Shown: one piece after another, positions 1-9,119 of the stretch
Layout: every line of letters starts with the position of its first letter
Position numbering within the stretch: the stretch's first letter is position 1
Source of the DNA: Nemertoderma westbladi
Lineage: Eukaryota; Xenacoelomorpha; Nemertodermatida; Nemertodermatidae
NCBI GenBank assembly: GCA_032718475.1
Contig: JAUCBJ010003172.1
Span: forward strand, 1 to 28,457
Reading direction: 5' to 3'
Length of the DNA: 28,457 nt
Translations under genes and position numbers: made by a program
The notes under the pieces: model-generated
Seen by the model: the letters and a program-made list of their open reading frames with translations, nothing else
What the model was told of the DNA's origin: nothing
Databases searched by the model: none

Positions 1-305
1 AGGTGGTCCGGGGAAGATAACTTTTACCAAAATGGGGAAAATAGTGTGTGTGTGGTTTAATGTGATTGAGGAGCTTACATAATGTAGTTTCTAATCTCAT
101 TTCTAAATATTTCACAAACGTCTGTTTTAAATTTTTTTCAGGTTTCATTCAGAAAAACTAACAACATTCTTTGTTTAATCTTTATAACCCCAAAAATACT
201 ATGCTCAATTTTTTTATCCTCTCCCCCAAACAAAGCCCTTTTAGAATTGTAAGCTAATCTACGGTAATCTTAAAGATTGTGTAACAACTCTCTTATTACC
301 CTTTT
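1..305. other. AT-rich stretch, no gene seen
   Basis: No reading frame of note and no recognisable repeat on either strand. Short T-rich runs followed by CAG near position 140 resemble splice acceptors, but nothing coding follows them. Confidence 0.5.
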
Positions 306-401
306 GTTTTCCCGGTTGTTTTACCAGCAGTTATAAATCCTCGGCTTCGACTCGGGTACAGTATTATAACTGCTCCTTGGGTAAAACAACCAGGAAAACA
401 A
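306..401. repeat. Short foldback palindrome (MITE-like)
   Basis: The left arm (306-336) and right arm (364-401) are inverted copies. Both carry GGTTGTTTTACC and, nearer the centre, CAGTTATAA or its complement, with a few small indels. The centre holds a TCGGCTTCGACTCGGG core that can fold by itself. Nothing in it codes for protein. It resembles a non-autonomous palindromic element, but I see no clear target-site duplication and cannot assign a family. Confidence 0.6.
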
Positions 402-718
402 CAAAACAACCGGGTACAATTGGCTTCTGTAGGTTTTGGCTACTATTAGAGTAAAGTGTTGGTCAACCAAGGGTGTTTGTTTGCGATCGTGGACATGCTA
501 GTCTATTTTTACTATCAGATGGTACAAAATAGTGATTTAATTTGATAATAATTAAACAATTTTTATAAAAGATTCTAGAACAAAAAAAAACGATTTGATA
601 ATGAGCACTTATTTTTGTTATTACTATTTATGAGCTAACATATTGTGGAACATTTTCAAGAACCAATAATTAACAAGTTTTTAGGCAAAAAACGGGGGTG
701 TTTCACTGTGCAGGTCTC
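402..718. other. AT-rich intergenic stretch
   Basis: No gene seen. It contains one TTCTAGAA palindrome (573-580). The sequence around 633-657 (AGCTAACATATTGTGGAACA and the next few bases) recurs in inverted orientation at about 2148-2172, so part of this stretch belongs to a dispersed repeat. Confidence 0.5.
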
Positions 719-1163
719 ACTACTGTAGGATAGATCTTTTTACATAACACAAGCGAACACAGTAGAACACACCCGAACACACTCCCAAAAACTGCCGAAC
801 ACAATCGAACACAGTCGAAAATAGAAACAGCACAAAAAATTAACACCGGGTACCAACTTTTTAGATAAAATTAGCCACGCGTTGCTTTTCTTTAAGTAAA
901 TCCCCGACATTATTGAATAAAATTGTCGCGAAATTTTAAATTTTCATTTCTTATCTGATCAGGCCTAGCCTAAGCCTACAACTAATATTCTGAACCTACT
1001 AGTGTGGCCTAAGTTAAGTGTGGTTAGCACCGGGACAGAGATCCCTACCGGTACCTGCCAGGGTAGGTACCTAGCCGGGACCCAGCCAAGGTGTACTATA
1101 TACAGTACGCCTTAGTAGTAAAAGAGTAAAATGACTGCTTGACGTAATTTATGAACGGTCGTC

Positions 1164-1321
1164 TAAGGCCATGATACACCACAGGAGCGGCGAGCGGCAG
1201 CGGCGAGCGGCCGCGGCATGCGGCCACTTTTTAAAAAAAGGAACTCATTATTTTCTATGGGTGATGATACACCACAAATGGCTGCTGCCGCTCGCCGCTC
1301 CTGTGGTGTATCATGGCCTTA
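1164..1321. repeat. GC-rich 158-bp palindromic element
   Basis: The arms 1164-1201 and 1284-1321 are perfect 38-base inverted copies starting TAAGGCCATGATACACCACA and ending in GGCAGC next to the loop. A second, shorter copy of the GATACACCACA word lies inside at about 1266-1276, so the right half can also form its own hairpin. The arms are rich in GCGGCGAGCGGC in otherwise AT-rich DNA. It has no coding capacity. It looks like a small non-autonomous DNA element of unknown family. Confidence 0.7.
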
Positions 1322-1844
1322 ATTTTATAAAATATTTATAATAAAGAAGTAACTAAAACCATAAAGTAAACTAATTAATATAAGAAATATTACAGTTTTT
1401 ATGATTGTCACAGATCTCGATGTTATTGTGGAAAAAAACTAAATACAATATTTATGAAAAACAATTTAATTGACTAACCGAATTATCCATCAACAGTGGT
1501 GACTGACAGTGTAGAATTTTCATTCTATTTGTTTAAAATATTATTTTACTATAGTAGTAAAATAGTTAAAATAGTAGTATTTTAATATACTGTATATAGT
1601 ACGCTTGGACCCAGCTCCGTATATTCCAGTGCAGCAGTGTCAGGTAGCAGTGTCCAGTACCGGTACCTACTGTATTTTATACCGACGTGTTGTACCGTAC
1701 GTCATGTACAGTACACAGTACGTACGGTAACGGTAACGGACCTAACTTCTAAATCATATCCTCAGCAATCAGTCCCAGCCCAGCTATTCCAGTACACAGG
1801 CAAACAGGCCTATTTGCTAACCCGCTATTATGACTGTACTCATT

Positions 1845-2576
1845 GCGTACTCTATTAAAGGCCTTGCAAGCGTGCAGCCTTCATAATTTATGGAGGCTGG
1901 ATTATAACCGGTAGCGTACTGCTGTACTGTGTGTGTGCAGGCATGGGGAGAGTTCTATAAATTTTCATTTGCTGCAATTTGGTTAATGGGACGTAATTGA
2001 AGTCTCCTCGTTAAGCAAGATACTAAATTTTATGGTAGCTAGTGTTTTAGATAGGTTTAGCTAGTAATTTCAACACTGGTACCGATATCCTACTTCCTTC
2101 TATAAATATTTTATCGTAGCTAGTTCTTATTTCTATTTGTATAGAAAATGTTCCACAATATGTTAGCTATTCATTTTTAAAACAAATTATGTTCTAGAAC
2201 AAATATTTTTGTTCTACCCGGTAGAACATTTTTTAGAAAAAATCTGGATTCGATTTAAAACGCATGGAATCGTTCTAAAACGTTTAAATTCAATAAAAAA
2301 AATTTTGAGAAATATTTATAGAAGGAAGTAGGACGTCGGAACCAGGGTCGCAATTACTAGCTAAACCTACCTAAAACACTAGCTACCATATAATTTTGTA
2401 TCTTGCTTAACGAGGGAGGCTTCAATTACGTCCATTAACCAAATTGCAACAAATGAAAATTTATAGAACTCTCCCCATGCCTGCACACACACAGTACAGC
2501 AGTACGCTACCGGTTATAATCCAGCCTCCATAAATTATGAAGGCTGCACGCTTGCAAGGCCTTTAATAGAGTACGC
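1845..2576. mobile_element. Foldback element with two 266-bp arms
   Basis: The left arm 1845-2110 and right arm 2311-2576 are nearly identical inverted copies of equal length around a 200-bp centre. The outer ends read GCGTACTCTATTAAAGGCC and its complement. The inner ends meet at the TTCTATAAATATT word. The centre contains TTCTAGAA (2192-2199) and a smaller palindrome GTTCTACCCGGTAGAAC. Imperfect direct repeats flank it (TATGACTGTACTCAT on the left, TATGGACTGTATATAT on the right) and could be an eroded target duplication. It has no transposase, so it is a foldback or long MITE. A transcript through it would form a roughly 266-bp duplex. Confidence 0.75.
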
Positions 2577-2707
2577 TATGGACTGTATATATGTGACAGG
2601 TACGGTACCCGGTAGGCTTCCCTACATAGTTTGTGGGGCGAGCCACGAAGTTGGCGGAGCCTTAGCGAATTGACACTGTTAGGGGGTGGGTCAATTTATG
2701 CAAATAG

Positions 2708-2766
2708 TTGTCGTCGTCGTCGTCGTCGTTGTCGTCGTCGTCGTTGTCGTCGTCGTCGTCGTCGTT
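2708..2766. repeat. GTC/GTT trinucleotide microsatellite
   Basis: About 19 consecutive GTC units with a few GTT interruptions. It abuts the first copy of the 315-bp repeat. A short GTTGTCGTCGTT remnant sits at the same place in the second and third copies (3069, 3384), so the tract expanded from the repeat itself. The apparent Arg-rich frame is a by-product. Confidence 0.85.
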
Positions 2767-3825
2767 ACGATTTTGACATGCTAATAACTTTGTCGGATTT
2801 AAAGCTGCCAAGTTGAAAATTTGTAGGTATCAATATGAGCAAAAGTTGAGATTTTTGAGAGACTTTCAGACACCATCAGTGCAATGGTCTCCCGCTAGAG
2901 GGCCACATGTCTAAACATTAAATGCCCTCCCATTTCTTTGCTTTTAATCCGTTTAAGCTGAAACTTGGCAGATATGTATTAGACCATTAGCTGTGACTTT
3001 CAAAGGAGGCGAATCCATCTGCAGTTCTCCAGTCTGCCGCTAGAGGGCCAAAGGTCTGAAAGTGAAATCGTTGTCGTCGTTACGATTTTGACATGCTAAT
3101 AACTTTGTCGGATTTAAAGCTGCCAAGTTGAAAATTTGTAGGTATCAATATGAGCTAAAGTTGAGATTTTTGAGAGACTTTCAGACACCATCAGTGCAAT
3201 GGTCTCCCGCTAGAGGGCCACATGTCTAAACATTAAATGCCCTCCCATTTCTTTGCTTTTAATCCGTTTAAGCTGAAACTTGGCAGATATGTATTAGACC
3301 ATTAGCTGTGACTTTCAAAGGAGGCGAATCCATCTGCAGTTCTCCAGTCTGCCGCTAGAGGGCCAAATGTCTGAAAGTGAAATCGTTGTCGTCGTTATGA
3401 TATTGACATGCTTATAACTTTGTCGAATTTAAAGCTGCCAAGTTGAAAATTTGTTTTGTTGAAAATCAGTTCAACAGTCACCCGCTATAGGACTACTTTA
3501 TGCCTGAAAGTGAATAGATTCTCCCGTCTCATTGATTTTAATCAGTTTAAGCTGAATCTTGCCATATATTCTGGACCACATGCTGCGTCTTTGTGGGGGG
3601 GGGGGGGGGGGGGGGAGAGATTTAATCGGTCTGCCGCTATACGACGAAATTTCTGAAAGTGAGATCCGTCTCTCATTTCGTTATCCGTTATTCAAGATGA
3701 AACTTGGCCGATGTACGTATGTACTATTCATCCATAGGCTGTGTCTTTGTGGGGCTGGAGACCCTAATCCATCTTCAGTTCTCACTATACCGCTAGAGTC
3801 AGAAATGTCTGAATAGAAATGAAAG
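2764..3825. repeat. 315-bp direct repeat family with CTCF-like motifs
   Basis: The block beginning GTTACGATTTTGACATGC recurs at 2764, 3079 and 3394, a constant 315-bp step. The first two copies are almost identical; the third is divergent and fades by about 3825. Each copy is built of two half-units of about 145-170 bp, each ending in CCGCTAGAGGGCCA followed by a TGTCTGAAA-like word. Strong copies of that word begin at 2892, 3037, 3207 and 3352. Decayed versions lie near 3482, 3622 and 3789. Nothing codes for protein. The repeat may belong to a larger dispersed satellite or transposon family. Confidence 0.75.
3595..3615. repeat. Poly(G) run of 21
   Basis: An uninterrupted run of 21 G inside the decayed third copy of the 315-bp repeat. 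Runs this long are slippage-prone and can form G-quadruplexes. Confidence 0.9.
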
Positions 3826-4209
3826 AGGTAAAAAGTGATTAGGCGAAATCTGCTTAAAATTTGCTAATACAGTAATACTTTCGAATTAGTACTTAAATTA
3901 AATTTAAGTCACGTGCTGCGCGAAGGCCCCACTTCGTGTTGTACAGACATACAGTACATCAGAACACAACAAATGATAGGCCTACCTGGTAAGACATGAA
4001 TATTTAATTTCGCGGCAATTTTATTCAATAATTTCGGGGATTTTCTTATAGAAAAGCAACGCATGGCAAAGTTTATCTAAAAGTTGGTACGCGGTGATAT
4101 TTTTTGTGCTCTTTATATTTTCGACTGTGTTCGATTGTGTTCGGCAGTTTTTGGAGTGTGTTCGGGTGTGTTCGCTTGTGTTCTGTAAAAAGAACTATCC
4201 ACTACTGTA

Positions 4210-4480
4210 CATGTAGATTAATCTTATTTTTTAATGTCTTTTTCTTTTCAGTAGTGGTAGATAATGTTTTTTATGGTAGCTTGTGATTTTTTTGGTAGCT
4301 AGTGTTTTAATGAAAATTTTGCAAATAATAATTATAAAATCAAATATTTGACACTTTTAGTATCTCTAAACCAACCAAATATCCTCTATGTTAAGTTCGT
4401 TAGGATATTTAAACTTGTAGTCTCTAGAAACAGCCATATTTAAAAAAAAAACAAAAGATACCTAAAATATATTCCGTCGC
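4210..4480. other. AT-rich spacer
   Basis: No gene seen. It contains the word GGTAGCTAGTGTTTTA (about 4292), shared with both arms of the foldback element at 1845-2576, so a fragment of that repeat family is present. Confidence 0.45.
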
Positions 4481-6446
4481 TACCACACGGCCTCCTCCCC
4501 CTTATTGCTTTCCACGGCCTCCTCCCCCTTATTGCTTTCCACACGGCCTCCCCCTTATTGCTTTCCACACGGCCTCCCCATTATTGCTTTCCACACGGCC
4601 TCCCCATTATTGCTTTCCACACGGCCTCCACATTATTGATTTCCACACGGCCTCCCTATTATTACTTTCCACACGGCCTCCCCATTATTGCTTTCCATAC
4701 GGCCTCCCTATTATTGCTTTCCATACGGCCTCCCCATTATTGATTTACACACGGCCTCCCTATTATTGCTTTCCACACGGCCTCCCCATTATTGCTTTCC
4801 ATACGGCCTCCCCATTATTGCTTTCCATACGACCTCCCCATTATTGATTTCCACACGGCCTCCCCATTATTGCTTTCCACACGGCCTCCCTATTATTGCT
4901 TTCCACACGGCCTCCCCATTATTGCTTTCCATACGGCCGCCTCCCCATTATTACTTTCCACACGGCCTCCCCATTATTGCTTTCCACACGGCCTCCCTAT
5001 TATTGCTTTCCACACGGCCTCCCCATTATTGCTTTCCACACGGCCTCCCCATTATTGCTTTCCACGCGGCCTCCCTATTATTGCTTTCCACACGGCCTCC
5101 CCATTATTGCTTTCCACACGGCCTCCACATTATTGATTTCCACACGGCCTCCCTATTATTACTTTCCACACGGCCTCCCTATTATTGCTTTCCACACGGC
5201 CTCCCCATTATTGCTTTCCACACGGCCTCCCTATTATTGCTTTCCACACGGCCTCCCCATTATTGCTTTCCATACGGCCTCCCTATTATTGCTTTCCATA
5301 CGGCCTCCCCATTATTGATTTACACACGGCCTCCCTATTATTGCTTTCCACACGGCCTCCCCATTATTGCTTTCCATACGGCCTCCCCATTATTGCTTTC
5401 CATACGACCTCCCCATTATTGATTTCCACACGGCCTCCCCATTATTGCTTTCCACACGGCCTCCCTATTATTGCTTTCCACACGGCCTCCCCATTATTGC
5501 TTTCCATACGGCCGCCTCCCCATTATTACTTTCCACACGGCCTCCCCATTATTGCTTTCCACACGGCCTCCCTATTATTGCTTTCCACACGGCCTCCCCA
5601 TTATTGCTTTCCACACGGCCTCCCCATTATTGCTTTCCACGCGGCCTCCCTATTATTGCTTTCCACACGGCCTCCCCATTATTGCTTTCCATAAGGCCTC
5701 CCTCATTATTACTTTACATCCGGCCTCCACCATTATTGCTTTCCACACGGCCTCCCCATTATTGCTTTCCATACGGCCTCCCCATTATTGCTTTCCACAC
5801 GGCCTCCCGATTATTGCTTTCCATACGGCCTCCCCATTATTGCTTTCCATAAGGCCTCCCTCATTATTACTTTACATCCGGCCTCCACCATTATTGCTTT
5901 CCACACGGCCTCCCCATTATTGCTTTCCATACGGCCTCCCTATTATTGCTTTCCACACGGCCTCCCCATTATTGCTTTCAACACGGCCTCCCCATTATTT
6001 CTTTCCACACGGCCTCCCCATTATTGCTTTCCATACGGCCTCCCCCTTATTGCTTTCCACACGGCCTCCCCATTATTGCTTTCCACACGGCCTCCCTATT
6101 ATTGCTTTCCACACGGCCTCCCTATTATTGCTTTCCACACGGCCTCCCTATTATTGCTTTCCACACGGCCTCCCCATTATTGCTTTCCACACGGCCTCCC
6201 CATTATTGCTTTCCACACGGCCTCCCCATTATTGCTTTCCATACGGCCTCCCCATTATTGCTTTCTACACGGCCTCCCTATTATTGCTTTCCACACGGCC
6301 TCTCCATTATTGCTTTCCACACGGCCTCTCCATTATTGCTTTCCACACGGCCTCTCCATTATTGCTTTCCACACTGCCTCCCCATTATTGCTTTCCACAC
6401 GGCCTCCCCATTAAGGCTTTCCAACACGGCCTCCCTATTATTGCTC
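4481..6446 (+). repeat. 26-bp minisatellite, about 75 units
   Basis: The unit is TTGCTTTCCACACGGCCTCC followed by CCATTA, 26 bp. Variants include CTATTA, CCTTA, ATACGG, TACTTT and TGATTT. Occasional 27-bp units (TCCCTCATTATT, CCACCATT) and a 29-bp unit (GGCCGCCTCC) serve as landmarks. The block about 4697-5114 is repeated about 575 bp further on, with the same variant order. Because 26 is not a multiple of three and the unit holds no forward stop in any phase, all three forward frames stay open for hundreds of bases. The longest (5471-6553, 360 codons) is best read as a by-product. The reverse complement has a stop in every unit. Confidence 0.93.
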
Positions 6447-6616
6447 TCGTCATATTTACCTTATTACAATCCATGACTCTACTTCCCTACACTCACCTTC
6501 ACTTACCGCATATTAATTATCACTACGTCCCCCCTCATGTGGTAACTTTGTAATACTCTGTCACCAACCTTGCTTGAAACTGAATTCATTGTTTATTCTC
6601 TATTTTTAGCTGTATT
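6447..6616. other. Unique spacer after the minisatellite
   Basis: No gene recognised. The 360-codon frame from the minisatellite runs into this stretch and ends at 6553 with no recognisable domain. Confidence 0.4.
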
Positions 6617-6620
6617 GTAA

Positions 6621-6673
6621 TGGCCAATTAAAGCCAATTTGGCTCTTCGGGTCAAATTTGCTTTAATTGGCTA
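6621..6673. repeat. Short palindrome
   Basis: Left arm TGGCCAATTAAAGCCAATTTG (6621-6641) and right arm 6653-6673 pair over 19 of 21 positions, with loop GCTCTTCGGGT. It could be a tiny TIR element or the terminus of a larger one. A second GGCCAATTAA word is at about 14017. Confidence 0.6.
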
Positions 6674-6705
6674 TATTGGCCCCAGATAGGGTTGAAAGCC
6701 AGGTT

Positions 6706-6985
6706 TCCCGCCCATGTGAAGAATACCAGGATTTCATTTTTCGTTCTGAAATATAACGGCAGTAAGTCTGGTAGTCTCCACATGGGGGTAACTGACCCCA
6801 TGTGAAGAATACCAGACTTACTGCCGTTATATTTCACTTTGCAGTTACCCCCATGTGAAGAATACCAGACTTACTGCCGTTATATTTCACTTTGCAGTTA
6901 CCCCCATGTGAAGAATACCAGACTTACTGCCGTTATATTTCACTTTGCAGTTACCCCCATGTGAAGAATACCAGGTTTTCATCAA
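6706..6985. repeat. 53-bp repeat in tandem and inverted orientation
   Basis: The motif CCCCATGTGAAGAATACCAG starts near 6796, 6849, 6902 and 6955, a 53-bp period. The three complete units also carry ACTTACTGCCGTTATATTTC. One inverted copy lies just before them (about 6750-6790), so the junction near 6790 is a head-to-head palindrome. Single-copy CATGTGAAGAATACCAGG ends bound the array (6712 and 6958). This suggests a short palindromic element whose right half was amplified. The 61-codon reverse frame here is a by-product. Confidence 0.8.
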
Positions 6986-7535
6986 AAACACAGGTTACAG
7001 AAGGGCTGAATCTAAACAAAAAATTAAACGAATAAGTATCTATACAGGTTATAAGACAGAAATAAGCGCTATAAAACACTTAATAATGATACATTTAAAA
7101 AAATAAAAAGTCTTCATATATAAAATTACAATAAAAAGTCGACCGAAAAGTGAAATACAGTTTACAGAAGGGCTGTTTCTAGTGAGGTTTAGGGTTGAAG
7201 ACACTTTTTGTCTAGGGTTTCGACAGGGCGACCCTAACCAGTTTGGTGGTAAAGTGAGCCCTACAGTATCTAATTAGGTGTGCAAATAATTTGTTGCGTT
7301 ACATTATTATTAAAATGCCAAATTATAGATAACGGGGGGGGGGGGGGGGGGGGGACTTGACGTAAATCCCATATCGGCGAATTAATATCTCGTTCCAATG
7401 TTAAATTATTATTTAAGGGAAAGGGGCAGGTTACAATGGCAAGATACTCTAATCAAAACAATAAACTACCAATAAAATTAAAGCATACCATATACCAACA
7501 TACCTCCCTTTGAACATTCGATCCTCGATTCGACG
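6986..7535. other. Spacer with 21-base poly(G)
   Basis: No gene seen. The word TTACAGAAGGGCTG occurs twice (about 6993 and 7162), and a looser version (GGTTACAG...AAGGCTG) occurs near 10698, on the far side of the retrotransposon. A poly(G) run of 21 lies at 7334-7354. The 5' end of the retrotransposon probably lies in this stretch, but I cannot place it. Confidence 0.4.
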
Positions 7536-8210
7536 GTGATTGAGCTAAGTGAGCATAGTACCTTTTCCGCTACCGATGATGGTTTGCCACCTATAGATCC
7601 TGGACTTGAATCTCCTTCCGGAAAAGTGATTAACGTAGGCTCTCTGATGCAACGCGCTTTTGGAGCCCACCTACTCCACGGCCCGGGGAACGACCTAGAG
7701 GCAGATAAGGATGTTCCATGGGTTTCTTACTGGCGCCGTGCTACATTCAATCAAGTTTCCCTGTACATAGTTCCTGGAGGTACAACAGGAAATCTCTACA
7801 CTGCTACCTTGCTAGCTTATGCGCGGAGGTGGAGGCCCTTGCCGGTGCTCGAGCTAATTCGGAGAGACTCATTGTTTTTTAAACTGTTATGTTACAGCGG
7901 GATAAGCAGGTTGTTAAGGGGGCGGATGCTCATCGCCTATTGAGTCGTCGTCTTGAACTGTGTAATCAGGAAAAATACAGTGAATTATTGAGCGAGATGG
8001 ATCGGTGTCAGCACGGGTTTACTAGGAGACGTGGAGTCCGTAAAGAGGATGAGCAAAACCACCGGGAGCGGGTGTTTACCCGTCTCATATTCCAGGGGCG
8101 TTAACGTGCAGCTTTACGTTGGATTACAGAGCGGGATCAGGGGGGAATCCTTGATGTACAGGCAGATATTGAAGTGAAGGGTTGCAAGAAGCGGGTTTTG
8201 GATATTCTGC

Positions 8211-9119
8211 ATGATAAAACACCCGAATCCGACTTCTCCAAAGGCGGAAGCCTTACTAAACTTAAATGAGGAACTCCCTGTGCTAGAGGATGTAGATATT
8301 ACAGCAAATCATGTAGAGACAGTGGCTAGGAAACTCCATGGGGGTGCGGGGCCAGGAAGAACCGACGCTCTCCACTGGCAGCACATGCTGCTGTACCGAG
8401 GTGCAGCCAGTTCCCGTCTACGGGAAGCAACTGCTAGCTTAGTTCGAAGGCTAGCCAATCAAGTGGTTGAGTGGTCCTCTATTAGGGCTCTAATGGCCTG
8501 CAGGTTAATTGCCTTGGATAAGTGCCCTGGTGGTGTGCGACCCATTGGAGTCGGGGAGTCTTTGAGCAGAGTTCTTGGGAAGTGTATGGCTGAGACAACC
8601 CAGGTGGATGTGAAGTTGCTGTGTGGCACAGATCAACTGTGCAGTGGTTTATCATCTGGAATCGAAGCAGCTGTCCATGCTGTTCGCGACCTGTGGGAGG
8701 AACATCAGGGTGAAGGGTTGGGTATATTACTCGTCGATGCCAGAAATGCTTTTAACTCAATAAATCGGGTTGCAGCACTCTGGAATGCTCAGGTCCTATG
8801 GCCTCGCTGTTCACGCTTCCTGTTCAATTCTTAGCGTGGTTACGCATTTCTCATAAACCATAGTGAAAAAGGGGTAACTATTCTGCTTAGCCGGGAAGGA
8901 ATTACAAAAGGAGACCCTCTAGCGATGTTGGGGTATGCTGTCGCTGTGTTTCCTCTTATTACTAAGTTGGAAGCCTTAGATAAATGGATCCAAATTTGGT
9001 TCGCTGATGATGCCCAGAGTGCTGCTTTATTACAGGCATTGTTAGAATGGCTTATTCTCCTTAAGAGTATGGCCCTTCCTTTGGATATTACCCGGAGCCA
9101 AATGTATATTAGTGGTTGA
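8211..9119 (+). pseudogene. Reverse transcriptase segment of the retrotransposon
   Basis: RT landmarks are readable in order. GGAGPGRTDALHW is the fingers region. RLIALDKCPGGVRPIGVGE is the template-contact region. LLVDARNAFNSINR holds the first catalytic Asp. SREGITKGDPLAM, after the stop at 8832-8834, is the classic GDP region. WFADDAQSA is the F/YADD box with the catalytic Asp pair. The frame is the same on both sides of the TAG, so a single nonsense change explains that break. An internal ATG at 8211 is not a real start; it is created by the nearby frameshift. Confidence 0.82.

Larger units (their letters stand above)
719..4209. mobile_element. Large inverted-repeat element, 3.5 kb
   Basis: The outer arms, about 719-967 and 3978-4209, are inverted copies of each other. 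Both hold a series of short CGAACACA-type words (ACAAGCGAACACA, CACCCGAACACACT, GCCGAACACAATCGAACACA), then a block around GTTGCTTTTCT and CCCGA-ATTATTGAATAAAATTG. The outermost matching bases are around CTACTGTA/TACAGTAG. No transposase frame lies between them, only other repeats. Either this is a non-autonomous TIR transposon or two copies of one dispersed repeat in opposite orientation. I could not find a convincing target duplication, so the ends are approximate. Confidence 0.5.

Noticed and set aside
2631-2816. Arg-rich ORF over the GTC tract
   Set aside because: A trinucleotide repeat always gives such frames; no conserved domain flanks it.
5471-6553. 360-codon forward ORF as a real repetitive-protein gene
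   Set aside because: It is entirely inside the 26-bp minisatellite apart from a short unrelated tail. All three frames are open for the same reason, and there is no start context or domain.
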